DNA from: Sporolactobacillus putidus
GTDB taxonomy: Bacteria > Bacillota > Bacilli > Bacillales > Sporolactobacillaceae
Length of the DNA: 64,000 nucleotides
Assembly (NCBI RefSeq): GCF_014647035.1
Contig: NZ_BMOK01000002.1
Location: forward strand, 331,382-395,381
Direction of reading: 5' to 3'
This document shows positions 9,728 through 18,209 of the stretch, piece after piece. Every line of letters starts with the position of its first letter. Position 1 is the first letter of the stretch. Both the position numbers and the translations under genes were made by a program. The notes under the pieces are model-generated. The model did not search any database and had not been told where the DNA came from. It saw only the letters and a list, made by a program, of their open reading frames with translations.

Positions 9728-11578
9728 TCAGTTGTCGACAACATTAACGTTATAGGTCTCAAGCCATTCGTTCATTTGAGCAAGGTGTGCGATCAGCTGG
9801 GGTCCGCTCATGAGCTGGCCGAACCACGGTACCTTAAACGATGCGCCTTTTGTGTCAATAATCGACTGCAGTTTATTTTTGTCGGCGAATTCGAGCAGAG
9901 GAGCGCTCGGATTATCGACCACCTGCTGCAGCCAGGCTGAGACAGCTTCAGTATATTTAGGGTGATACGTCTTGGGGTACGGGCTCTTTTTCCGGTACAG
10001 GACGTCATCAGGCAGAAAGCCTTTCAGGGCGGCTCTAAGAATGCCCTTTTCGCGTCCGTCCAGCATCTTCATCTCCCACGGTACATTCCACAAATACTCG
10101 ACAATTCTGTGGTCGGCAAACGGCACGCGCACTTCAAGGCTTGCTCCCATGCTCATCCGGTCCTTCCGGTCAAGCAGCGCCGTCATGAACCAGTTCATGT
10201 TCAGATAGAACAGTTCCCGTCGTTTGGCGTCGACCGCAGACTCATGGTCCAGCCGGGGCGTTTCGGCGATTGTCTCATTGAAACGGGTCAGCGCGTAGTC
10301 TTTCAGGCTCAGCATGCTGCCCCACTTGTCGTTCAGCAGAGCCTGGCGTTCATCGATCGAGCGCATCCATGGAAAGCCTTCTTTTGCGGAGGTTTCCGGG
10401 CTGTGAAACCACGGGTAGCCGCCGAAAATTTCATCAGCGCATTCACCGGACAAAGCCACAGTAAACTCTTTTTTTATTCCCTCACAGAACCAGAGCAGTG
10501 ACGAATCCACATCGGCATAGCCCGGCATATCGCGGACCACGATCGCTTTTTTCAAATAGGCGACCAAGTGTTCATTGTCGATCACCAGATCATGATGCAC
10601 CGTTCCAAGATACTCTGAAACTTCTTTGATAAACGGAGCATCGCTGTTCGGCTGAAACTTGCTCGTGTGAAAATACTGATCATTTTCCTTGTAGTCGATC
10701 GAATAAGTATGCAGCGGCGGTCGCTGTTCCTTTTTAAAATACGCGGAAGCAAGGGCGGAAATTCCGCTCGAATCCAGTCCGCCGGAAAGGAAGGTCGTTA
10801 CCGGGACGTCGGCATACAACTGCCTTTCAACCGCGTCTTTTAAAAGATAACGGATATGGGTGATCGTTTCTTCTAAATTATCCGTGTGCGGCTCGCTTCT
10901 CACGTTCCAGTAGCGCCACGCTTTCAGACCGTCTTTTGCAAAGGTGAGCGCATGCGCCGGTCTCAAATCATGGATTCCCGTATATATCCCATGTCCCGGC
11001 GTCTTCGACGGGCCAAGCCCGAATACTTCAGACAGCCCTTCCCGGTCAATGGATGCCTTCATATCCGGATGCGCCAGAAGCGACTTCAGCTCCGATCCGA
11101 ACAGCAGCCGGCCGTCCTTTTCACTGTAAAAGAATGGCTTGACACCGAGTCGGTCCCGGGCCGCAAACAGTTTCTCTTCCTGCTCATCCCAGATAGCGAA
11201 TGCAAAGATACCGTTAAAACGGTAAAGACAGTCCTCACGCCATGCAATATAGGCGGTCAGGAGCACTTCTGTGTCTGAATGTCCTTTGAACCGGTAACCC
11301 TCTTTTAACAAATCCGCCCGTATCTCTTCCGTATTGTAAAGCTCACCGTTATAAACGAGGACAAATTCGCGCCCATCTACCGTTTTCTGCATCGGCTGAC
11401 CGCCTCCTTCAGGATCAACGACCACCAGCCGCGCATGCCCGAGTGCAACTTTCGGTGACAACCAGATATTCAGATCGTCCGGACCGCGATGTTCCATCGT
11501 CCGTGCCATTTTTTCAATGATCTTTCCTTCGCTTCTCAAATCTTTTCGCCAGTCAATCCAGCCTGTAATTCCGCACAT
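9728..11578 (-). CDS. asnO: Asparagine synthetase, glutamine-hydrolysing (AsnO type)
   Basis: The 616-residue enzyme makes asparagine from aspartate, ATP and glutamine. Its N-terminal class-II amidotransferase domain starts MCGITGW, leaving Cys2 as the nucleophile, with RGPDD and YNGELYNTEEI further on. The synthetase domain has the PP-loop FLSGGLDSSG (about 265-271) and SGECADEIFGGYPW. Length and N-terminus resemble B. subtilis AsnO (YisO, about 614 residues) more than AsnB (632). The start ATG follows AAAGGATGACCTGA. In B. subtilis this paralogue is linked to sporulation; that role is only inferred here. It stands alone, convergent with the sedolisin gene. Confidence 0.9.
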   Translation of the reverse strand: MCGITGWIDWRKDLRSEGKIIEKMARTMEHRGPDDLNIWLSPKVALGHARLVVVDPEGGGQPMQKTVDGREFVLVYNGELYNTEEIRADLLKEGYRFKGHSDTEVLLTAYIAWREDCLYRFNGIFAFAIWDEQEEKLFAARDRLGVKPFFYSEKDGRLLFGSELKSLLAHPDMKASIDREGLSEVFGLGPSKTPGHGIYTGIHDLRPAHALTFAKDGLKAWRYWNVRSEPHTDNLEETITHIRYLLKDAVERQLYADVPVTTFLSGGLDSSGISALASAYFKKEQRPPLHTYSIDYKENDQYFHTSKFQPNSDAPFIKEVSEYLGTVHHDLVIDNEHLVAYLKKAIVVRDMPGYADVDSSLLWFCEGIKKEFTVALSGECADEIFGGYPWFHSPETSAKEGFPWMRSIDERQALLNDKWGSMLSLKDYALTRFNETIAETPRLDHESAVDAKRRELFYLNMNWFMTALLDRKDRMSMGASLEVRVPFADHRIVEYLWNVPWEMKMLDGREKGILRAALKGFLPDDVLYRKKSPYPKTYHPKYTEAVSAWLQQVVDNPSAPLLEFADKNKLQSIIDTKGASFKVPWFGQLMSGPQLIAHLAQMNEWLETYNVNVVDN

Positions 11579-12046
11579 TCAGGTCATCCTTTCTTATCCT
11601 CATTGACCACCGTCTGCTTAACATCGTATGCAAAACCTCTGGGCGCGTGAGAAAACCTGCTGCAAATTAAAGATGAATCCTGTCTGACTCTTTTATCGCA
11701 GACGGCAGTCTCTTTATGATGCCCTGAAAATAAAATGCCCTAGAATAAGCGGCGGCAATAAAGTTGTCAGTTTTGAGGAAATGAAACCGCAGTTTGGGAG
11801 TAAAATTTTGCTTGAAAAATGAAAAACCAGATATAAAAACAAGTCAATTTTATTAATGACAAAGAATCCCAGTCATTAAGTAAACGCATTCGACCCCTAA
11901 ATTCGGTATTTATGTTAGCGTATCAAACCAATGAATTAAGGATACCCTTTAGAAGAAATCCAACTACGCAGGGAGTGAATCATTCGGCATATAAAAAGAA
12001 AATGGACAGGTATAATTTAGCCTGAAAAAAATGCGAGAGATTACAT
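11579..12046. other. Gap without a recognisable gene
   Basis: This stretch holds the upstream region of the asnO-type gene and the promoter region of the small ORFs that follow. A TATAAT at 12011-12016 on the plus strand is a likely -10 for those ORFs, but no convincing -35 or T-box leader is seen. Composition is AT-rich and otherwise featureless. Confidence 0.5.
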
Positions 12047-12121
12047 ATGCGAGATAATTTTAAAGAACTGACCGAGCGGCCGGAAGAAAATAATCATTCG
12101 AGGATAGGAGCACAAACATGA
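12047..12121 (+). CDS. Tiny ORF (24 aa), possibly a coupling leader
   Basis: ATG at 12047 opens a 24-codon reading frame (MRDNFKELTERPEEN...) whose TGA overlaps the ATG of the next ORF in the arrangement ATGA (12118-12121). A weak GAGAG lies upstream. The overlap is typical of translational coupling, so the two may be made together, but a frame this short can arise by chance. No function is recognised. Confidence 0.35.
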   Translation: MRDNFKELTERPEENNHSRIGAQT

Positions 12122-12279
12122 ATAAAAAACATGATGATCATTTTTTCAAGAAAGCATTAAATGAAACTGACGGAGTATATGAGAAATACTCATCTGAACT
12201 GGCAGATACCGATGATCGAGAAGCGCAAAAGCGGGCGGATGCAGCAGATAAGAGAGCAAAGGGACATTCGGATAAGTAA
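12118..12279 (+). CDS. Small charged hypothetical protein (53 aa)
   Basis: The 53-codon frame encodes a very hydrophilic, Lys/Asp/Ala-rich peptide (MNKKHDDHFFKKALNETDG..., ending KRAKGHSDK) without Cys or membrane segments, probably helical. A good ribosome site AGGATAGGAG precedes the ATG, and a hairpin with weak terminator character follows 15-45 bp after the stop. The composition resembles small cytoplasmic proteins of spore-formers, but I do not recognise a family. It is the only reasonable gene between asnO and the large repeat array. Confidence 0.6.
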   Translation: MNKKHDDHFFKKALNETDGVYEKYSSELADTDDREAQKRADAADKRAKGHSDK

Positions 12280-12295
12280 GCCGGTTCAGATGAGC

Positions 12296-12330
12296 AGAGC
12301 TGCCTGAGTTTTTCGGGCAGCTTTGCTGCT
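12296..12330 (+). terminator. Weak terminator after the small ORF
   Basis: The arms AGCTGCC and GGCAGCT (12298-12304 / 12316-12322) form a hairpin. The following T tract is interrupted (TTGCTGCTATTT), so termination may be incomplete. Confidence 0.45.
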
Positions 12331-12400
12331 ATTTCGGGTGATTTATTATTTTATAGCTCATACAGATAGGATAATCTGTAGAATGTTTTTTTTTAAATAA

Positions 12401-13620
12401 TTTTTCTGTATCTAGGTCGGTAATTTCTTAGTTTAGGGCAATTCTTCCACATCATGGGGCCCAGCAGATTTTATCGCCCTTCGCGAAATTATATCGACGC
12501 TCAGCAGATTTTATCGCCCTTCACGAAAATATATCGACGCTCAGCAGATTTTATCGCCCTTCACGAAGATATATCGACGCTCAGCAGATTTTATCGCCCT
12601 TCACGAAAATATATCGACGCCCAGCAGATTTTATCGCCCTTCACGAAAATATATCGACGCTCAGCAGATTTTATCGCCCTTCGCGAAAATATATCGACGC
12701 CCAGCAGATTTTATCGCCCTTCACGAAAATATATCGACGCTCAGCGGATTTTATCGCCCTTCGCGAAAATATATCGACGTTCAGCAGATTTTATCGCCCT
12801 TCACAAAAATATATCGACGCTCAGCAGATTTTATCGCCCTTCGTGAAAATATATCGACGTTCAGCAGATTTTATCGCCCTTCACGAAAATATATCGACGC
12901 CCAGCAGATTTTATCGCCCTTCGCGAAAATATATCGACGCTCAGCAGATTTTATCGCCCTTCGCGAAAATATATCGACGCTCAGTGAATTATATCGCCCT
13001 TCGCGAAAATATATCGACGCTCAGCAGATTTTATCGCCCTTCACGAAAATATATCGACGCCCAGCAGATTTTATCGCCCTTCACGAAAATATATCGACGC
13101 TCAGCAGATTTTATCGCTCTTCGCGAAAATATATCGACGTTCAGCAGATTTTATCGCCCTTCACGAAAATATATCGACGCTCACCGGATTTTATCGCCCT
13201 TCACGAAAATATATCGACGCTCAGCAGATTTTATCGCCCTTCATGAAAATATATCGACGCCCAGCAGATTTTATCGCCCTTCACGAAAATATATCGACGC
13301 TCAGCAGATTTTATCGCCCTTCGTGAAAATATATCGACGCTCAGCAGATTTTATCGCTCTTCACGAAAATATATCGACGCTCAGCAGATTTTATCGCTCT
13401 TCACGAAAATATATCGACGCTCAGCAGATTATATCGCCCTTCACGAAAATATATCGACGCTCAGCAGATTTTATCGCCCTTCACGAAAATATATCGACGC
13501 TCAGCAGATTTTATCGCCCTTCACGAAAATATATCGACGCTCAGCAGATTATATCGCTCTTCGCCGATAATCTTTGCGTTCGGAATGATTGTTCCGCACT
13601 TTGGAGTGATAATCTCTTAG
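12401..13620 (+). repeat. Array 1: bounded 40-bp tandem repeat element (27 full units plus a half)
   Basis: A 60-bp leader (12401-12460) is followed by 27 units of exactly 40 bp (12461-13540), a half unit and a trailer (to about 13620). Each unit is two related 20-bp halves, one holding ATTTTATCGCC and the other GAAAATATATCGACG; the second half is an imperfect dyad (GCGA-N7-TCGC in the canonical form). Variation between units is by substitution only. The plus strand is open in all three frames for long distances, giving apparent proteins, but 40 bp is not a codon multiple and no ribosome site is present. Leader and trailer match those of array 3 at 35.9-36.7 kb in reverse orientation. Confidence 0.92.
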
Positions 13621-13812
13621 TATCCAACAATAGCCCTTGTTCCCCCCTTTGTTAAACGATTTCGGTTAACAGAACGGATGGCCCCTTTTAATTACCGGCC
13701 CGGAACTTATTGGCAGAATAGTTATTGTAGACAGGTACGGACCAAAAACTGAATTTGCCGATGAATGCTATAATGAGTGCGTATCGTTATTTTGCTACAG
13801 AGGGATGTTGGC

Positions 13813-14406
13813 ATGAAAAAATTTTTCACCCTGCTTTTCTCCCTGCTTTCCGTGATCGGCATCTCTTATTTTGTGCTTTTCATTATTTCCAGTATGTACA
13901 GTCCCCAGGCCGATCATGTCCCTCTCTTAAATGATAACCGGGTTATCAGCCCGGCGATTGAAAACTATCGGCCGATTTTTCAAAAGTACGCCGAGGCAAA
14001 CGGCATCGGGCAGTATACTGACCTGTTGATGGCTTTGGCGATGCAAGAGTCAAAAGGGCGATCGCCCGACATCATGCAGGCATCGGAAAGTCAGGGTCTT
14101 CCCAGAAACTCGATTAACAGTCCGGAGACAAGCATCAAAGCAGGAACGAGTTATTTTAAAAGGGCGATGGAACGATCCGGAGGCAATGTCCGCCTCGCGC
14201 TGCAAAGCTATAACTTCGGGATCGGGTTTACGGACTATGTCAGGCAGCACGGCGGTAAATTCACGCCCACGCTGGCCATGAAATTTTCTGAATGGAAAGC
14301 AAAGGAGCTTGGCTGGGGACGCTATGGGGATCCCTTCTACGTCGATCACGTGATGCGTTATTACAATAATGAAAAACAAAAACAGGCATTGACAAAGAAA
14401 AATTAA
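13813..14406 (+). CDS. Membrane-anchored lysozyme-like protein (CwlT/SLT type)
   Basis: This 197-residue protein has one N-terminal membrane segment (about residues 4-26) and an exported domain resembling the lysozyme-like family (Lysozyme_like / CwlT N-terminal domain): LLMALAMQESKGRSPDIMQ carries the presumed catalytic Glu, and LALQSYNFGIGFTDYV is the characteristic second motif. It probably cleaves peptidoglycan glycan strands at the outer membrane face, for example during wall growth. I chose the ATG at 13813, preceded by GAGGG, over an upstream in-frame start. A TATAAT lies at 13769-13774. It is transcribed alone and ends at a strong terminator. Confidence 0.8.
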   Translation: MKKFFTLLFSLLSVIGISYFVLFIISSMYSPQADHVPLLNDNRVISPAIENYRPIFQKYAEANGIGQYTDLLMALAMQESKGRSPDIMQASESQGLPRNSINSPETSIKAGTSYFKRAMERSGGNVRLALQSYNFGIGFTDYVRQHGGKFTPTLAMKFSEWKAKELGWGRYGDPFYVDHVMRYYNNEKQKQALTKKN

Positions 14407-14418
14407 AAGTTAAGTGAA

Positions 14419-14456
14419 AAAAGGGAAACCGGCACATCAACGGTTTCCCTTTTTCT
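14419..14456 (+). terminator. Rho-independent terminator after the lysozyme-like gene
   Basis: AAGGGAAACCG pairs with CGGTTTCCCTT around a 9-nt loop and is followed by a T run. Confidence 0.9.
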
Positions 14457-14638
14457 TAACCCGCTATTTTTGAAATATGAGTATCTCTTTGGCCCATCCA
14501 GATATGAATCTTTAAAATGATAAACTAAAGAACGGTTTATTTCCAAAAAAGAATTCCAGCACCTTGGGGTGATTGTCCCGGAGTTTATGCTGTCCGGCCA
14601 CTCGCGAGTTCGGGGCGATTCTTTCGTATCCGCTATCA

Positions 14639-16075
14639 TCAGATTCTCAGAGAAATATACTTGGATTCCAGATACTCTTCGATGCCCTCGGACCCGCCTT
14701 CGCGCCCGAGACCGCTTTGCTTGACGCCGCCGAACGGCGCCTGAGCAGTGGACGGCAGGCCGTCGTTCCAGCCGACGATTCCGTATTCCAGTTCTTCGGA
14801 GAGTCGGGTGCCGCGTCCGATGTCCTTCGTAAAGAAGTAGGCGGCAAGCCCGTATGGTGTGTCATTGGCCAGCCTGATCGCCTCGTCGATGGTTTCAAAC
14901 TTCTGAATCGGAGCGACAGGGCCGAACGTTTCCGTATGCATGATTTCCATATCCTGAGTCGCATTTTTCAGAACAGTAGGTTGATAGAAATAGGCTCCGT
15001 GTTCCGCTGTTCCCGTACCGCCGGTCATCAGCTCGGCTCCTTTTTCCAGCGCATCCTTTACTTGTCCCTCCACTTTTTCATAAGCCTTCCCGTCAATGAG
15101 CGGGCCAAAATTGACGTCTTCATTCAATCCGTTGCCGACTTTCAGCGTCGATTGAACGGCATGCACATATTTTTCCACGAAGGCATCATAGACCCCTGAC
15201 TGAACAAAAATCCTGTTGGCGCATACACAGGTCTGGCCGCTGTTGCGGAACTTGCTCGCAACCGTCTGAGCGACGGCGACATCCAGGTCGGCATCGTCAC
15301 AGACGATCAGCGGTGCGTGTCCGCCAAGCTCCATCGAGACTTTTTTAATCTGGTCAGCCGCTGCCTTCAGCAAATGGCGACCAACTTCGGTCGAACCGGT
15401 AAACGTGATTTTACGCACTTCCTGGTGGTTCATGAAAGCGTCAGTGATCGGGCCGTGCGCGCCGCAAATGACATTGAATACCCCTTTCGGAATGCCCGCC
15501 TGCTCGCAGTATTCCGCTATTTTCAAGGCCGTCAGCGGTGTCTGGCGCGGCGGCCTGACGATAAAGGTGCATCCTGCAGCCAGTGCTGGAGCCATCTTCC
15601 GCGTGATCATCGCCGCCGGGAAGTTCCACGGGGTGATCGCCGCAACGACACCGACCGGCTGCTTAATCACTTTAATCCGGTGATTCGGAGCCACACCGGG
15701 AACGGTTCTTCCGTAAACCCGTCTGCCCTCTTCCGCAAACCATTTCAGAAATGATGCGGCATAAACGGCTTCTCCTCTCGATTCTCTGAGCGGCTTGCCG
15801 TTCTCCATCGTCATCAGACGGGCCAGTTCTTCTTGGCCTTCGATCATTAGATCATAAACTTTCATCAGCAAGTCGCTGCGGTCGCCGGCCGTAAGGTGCG
15901 ACCACCCTGTGAAGGCCGCGCTTGCCGCATCAATCGCCTGCTCCGCCTCTTCCTTACCGGCAGATGGAACCGAGCCGATCACTTCACCCGTCGCCGGATT
16001 CGTGACCTCGATTTTCGGCAGATCTTTCCCCGTCCATTCACCGCCGATGTAGTTTAACATGTCATAATTTGGCAA
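14639..16075 (-). CDS. gabD: Succinate-semialdehyde dehydrogenase, NAD(P)-dependent
   Basis: The 478-residue aldehyde dehydrogenase oxidises succinate semialdehyde (or a close short-chain aldehyde) to the acid in the cytoplasm. Visible features are the cofactor-site glycine motif FTGSTEVG, the general base region MELGGHAP, the catalytic Cys in GQTCVCANR (C283) and the family C-terminus (PFGGVKQSGLGREGG, EEYLESKYISL). It starts with TTG at 16075 behind a full AAGGAGG. There is no gabT or GABA permease next to it, so the substrate could differ in vivo. It is monocistronic as far as can be seen. Confidence 0.87.
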   Translation of the reverse strand: MPNYDMLNYIGGEWTGKDLPKIEVTNPATGEVIGSVPSAGKEEAEQAIDAASAAFTGWSHLTAGDRSDLLMKVYDLMIEGQEELARLMTMENGKPLRESRGEAVYAASFLKWFAEEGRRVYGRTVPGVAPNHRIKVIKQPVGVVAAITPWNFPAAMITRKMAPALAAGCTFIVRPPRQTPLTALKIAEYCEQAGIPKGVFNVICGAHGPITDAFMNHQEVRKITFTGSTEVGRHLLKAAADQIKKVSMELGGHAPLIVCDDADLDVAVAQTVASKFRNSGQTCVCANRIFVQSGVYDAFVEKYVHAVQSTLKVGNGLNEDVNFGPLIDGKAYEKVEGQVKDALEKGAELMTGGTGTAEHGAYFYQPTVLKNATQDMEIMHTETFGPVAPIQKFETIDEAIRLANDTPYGLAAYFFTKDIGRGTRLSEELEYGIVGWNDGLPSTAQAPFGGVKQSGLGREGGSEGIEEYLESKYISLRI

Positions 16076-16171
16076 TTCAATGTCCTCCTTGAGACCATTT
16101 TAAAGAAACCATCCTTTTTTATTATCCGGTACAATTCATTTTTCGGCAATCAAATTGTTGCATATTTTCAT

Positions 16172-17791
16172 TCATATCTGATTTTTTTCTTGCCCGCCCC
16201 TTTCTTCGTATCGCTGCAGTTTTCCATTCTGCAGCCAGAAGATTTTTTGAAAGCACCTGTTCAGGAAATAACGGTCGTGACTGACCGCAAGAACTGTTCC
16301 TTGAAAGCGTCGGACAGCCTCTTCAAGAACTTCGCGGGATTCGATGTCCAGATGGTTGGTCGGTTCATCGAGGATGAGAACATTGACCTTCTTAACCATG
16401 AGATCTGCCAGTCTGAGACGGACGCGTTCGCCACCGCTCAGCGTTCCGACCTTTTTGAAAACATCCGATCCGAAAAAAAGAAACTTGGCCAGTTCATGAC
16501 GTGCTTCCCCTTCCGCAAGACTGGCGTGTTCCCGAAATACGTCAATGACCCTTCGCTCTTTTTCACCCTGTTCCTCGAATACATGCTGCGACAGGATGCC
16601 AATGTTCAGATTGGTGCCCGCCCTGACTTCACCGTGATCGGGTTTTATTTCGCCAAGCAGACATTTCAGCAGCGTCGTTTTACCAGATCCGTTCGGCCCG
16701 ATTATAGCCATCCGATCACGGTAGAACAATTCCAAACTGATCCTGCTGAACAGGACATGTCCGCAAAATGTGACCGTCAGATCCTTGCAGCCGAGCACAC
16801 GGTCCCCTGTTCGGCGGGCGCTTTGAAAATTAAGCGTCATTTTATCAGCTTCCATTTTCGGCTTTTTGAGACGTTCGATCCGGTCAAGCGCTTTTTCCAT
16901 ACTTTTTGCCCGCCGGTGCAGGCCCGCATTCGGAGGGCTCGACTGATTCGCCCATTCTTTCAGACGTTTAATCGTCTCTTTCATTTTCCTGATTTTTTTC
17001 TGCTGATCCTCATACGCCGCAAATGCCTGAATCAGGCGTTCCTGTTTTTCTTTGACAAAGTTCGAGTAATTTCCAAAATATACGCTGATCTCTCCATCCT
17101 CAAGATCGAAAATCTTGTCCGTGGTCCGATCTAGAAAGCGCCGGTCATGGGATACGAGCAGGACCGTCCCCTGATATTGCCTGATGTACTGCTCCAGCCA
17201 TTCAAGCCCAACGATGTCCAGATGGTTGGTCGGTTCATCGAGCAGCAGCAGATCCGGCGCCATCAGAAGCTGCAAGGCCAGGCCGGTCTTCGTTCTTTCC
17301 CCGCCGCTGAGCGAGGAAAAGCTCCGGTTAAGGAGCGGCGCAATGCCCACTCCCTCGGCAACCTGCTCTATTCGGTAATCCATATCATAACCCCCCGCCT
17401 GCTGAAATTTTTCCTGGAGCACGGCATAATCAGTCAGAAGCTTTTCCAGTTTCCCTGGTGGGGCATCCGCTAACATTTCTTCAACTTTCCTCATCTTTTT
17501 TTCAACGGTCAGGCAGTCCGCAAAAGCCCCTTTCAAAACTTCCCTTACGGTGCGTCCTTCTCCGTCCGGCAGCTGCCTGAGGTAGCCGACTGTCGCGCCC
17601 TTTTTAATCGATACAGCGCCCTGATCCGGCGGCTCAAGCCGTGCAATCAGGTTAAAAAGTGTTGTTTTGCCGCTGCCGTTTGCCCCGACAACCGCCGCTT
17701 TCTCTCCATCATTGATTGAAAAGCTGACATCATGTAAGATCTCGTTTCCCGCTATATTTTTTTTGATGTGATCCGCCTGGCAAATCATCAT
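16172..17791 (-). CDS. ABC-F family ATPase (ExpZ/antibiotic-resistance-like)
   Basis: This 539-residue protein has two ABC domains in tandem and no membrane helix: Walker A GANGSGKTTLFN and GPNGSGKTTLLK, signatures LSGGERTKTG and LSGGERVRLR, Walker B with DEPTNHLDI in both halves, joined by a charged linker of about 80 residues (about 245-325) that in this family reaches into the ribosome. ABC-F proteins act on ribosomes, either as housekeeping translation factors or as protection against PTC/exit-tunnel antibiotics. The length fits ExpZ/VmlR-type members. The upstream leader peptide and terminator (17830-18090) point to induction by a translation inhibitor, favouring a resistance role, though the drug class cannot be read. 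Confidence 0.85.
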   Translation of the reverse strand: MMICQADHIKKNIAGNEILHDVSFSINDGEKAAVVGANGSGKTTLFNLIARLEPPDQGAVSIKKGATVGYLRQLPDGEGRTVREVLKGAFADCLTVEKKMRKVEEMLADAPPGKLEKLLTDYAVLQEKFQQAGGYDMDYRIEQVAEGVGIAPLLNRSFSSLSGGERTKTGLALQLLMAPDLLLLDEPTNHLDIVGLEWLEQYIRQYQGTVLLVSHDRRFLDRTTDKIFDLEDGEISVYFGNYSNFVKEKQERLIQAFAAYEDQQKKIRKMKETIKRLKEWANQSSPPNAGLHRRAKSMEKALDRIERLKKPKMEADKMTLNFQSARRTGDRVLGCKDLTVTFCGHVLFSRISLELFYRDRMAIIGPNGSGKTTLLKCLLGEIKPDHGEVRAGTNLNIGILSQHVFEEQGEKERRVIDVFREHASLAEGEARHELAKFLFFGSDVFKKVGTLSGGERVRLRLADLMVKKVNVLILDEPTNHLDIESREVLEEAVRRFQGTVLAVSHDRYFLNRCFQKIFWLQNGKLQRYEERGGQEKNQI

Positions 17792-17829
17792 TTAACCATC
17801 ACTTCCATTATCTGTAAATTAATCCATGC

Positions 17830-17862
17830 AAAAAAGCCATGGGCGCAATCATACCCATGGCT
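17830..17862 (-). terminator. Attenuator terminator in the leader of the ABC-F gene
   Basis: On the minus strand GCCATGGG and CCCATGGC form an 8-bp perfect stem followed by TTTTTT. It lies after the leader ORF and upstream of the ABC-F start codon, in the sense direction, so full-length mRNA requires read-through. A second hairpin (CCGGG-AAAAATCG-CCCGG) lies between the leader ORF and the terminator. Confidence 0.8.
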
Positions 17863-17958
17863 TGTTCATTCAAATTCGCAAAGAAACCATATTGTTCAGT
17901 TCGACTGGAAACCGGGCGATTTTTCCCGGCTCGACAGATCCTGCGATTGTGGGCTGCG

Positions 17959-18090
17959 TCACTTCACAAAGCTATGCTGTTTTATCAAAAAAGGGCAGAC
18001 TTCTCCCGAGATTGAAAAAGCAGCAAAAATCGCGCGTACGAAATAGAGAAATGACTCCAGCTGCGCGCGAAACTTCGTGAACAGAGACAA
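17959..18090 (-). CDS. Leader peptide (43 aa) of the ABC-F attenuator
   Basis: A TTG start at 18090 lies behind an excellent site (AAAGGAGGTGGG) and opens a 43-residue frame (MSLFTKFRAQLESFLYF...) ending at TGA 17959. The upstream promoter, the strong ribosome site and the terminator downstream are the layout of drug-responsive attenuators found before ABC-F resistance genes such as vmlR, in which ribosome stalling on the leader prevents terminator formation. The peptide has no known homologue that I recognise; its role is expected to lie in being translated. Confidence 0.65.
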   Translation of the reverse strand: MSLFTKFRAQLESFLYFVRAIFAAFSISGEVCPFLIKQHSFVK

Positions 18091-18123
18091 CAGACCCACC
18101 TCCTTTAATAACGATTAACAGTT

Positions 18124-18152
18124 ATTTTATCAGAACGTTCTTCAAATAACAA
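18124..18152 (-). promoter_or_regulatory. SigA-type promoter of the leader/ABC-F transcript
   Basis: On the minus strand TTGTTA (18147-18152), a 17-bp spacer and TAAAAT (18124-18129) form a good vegetative promoter about 20 bp before the leader ribosome site. Confidence 0.7.
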
Positions 18153-18209
18153 TCCTTTCAGGCAACGTTTATGTCACTGTTTCCTTATCATCATCGATAA
18201 ATGATCGGC

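Noticed and set aside
11579..12046. T-box leader for the asparagine synthetase gene
   Set aside because: No T-box sequence (complement of AGGGTGG-ACCGCG) or specifier structure was found upstream of the start.
12461..13560. CRISPR array
   Set aside because: The units are contiguous with no unique spacers, and no cas genes are seen in the window.
12454..13655. Long open frames across array 1, and similar ones across arrays 3 and 4, as repeat proteins
   Set aside because: The unit lengths (40 and 103 bp) are not multiples of three, all frames are open because the unit lacks stops, and no ribosome site precedes them. Variation between units does not favour synonymous changes.
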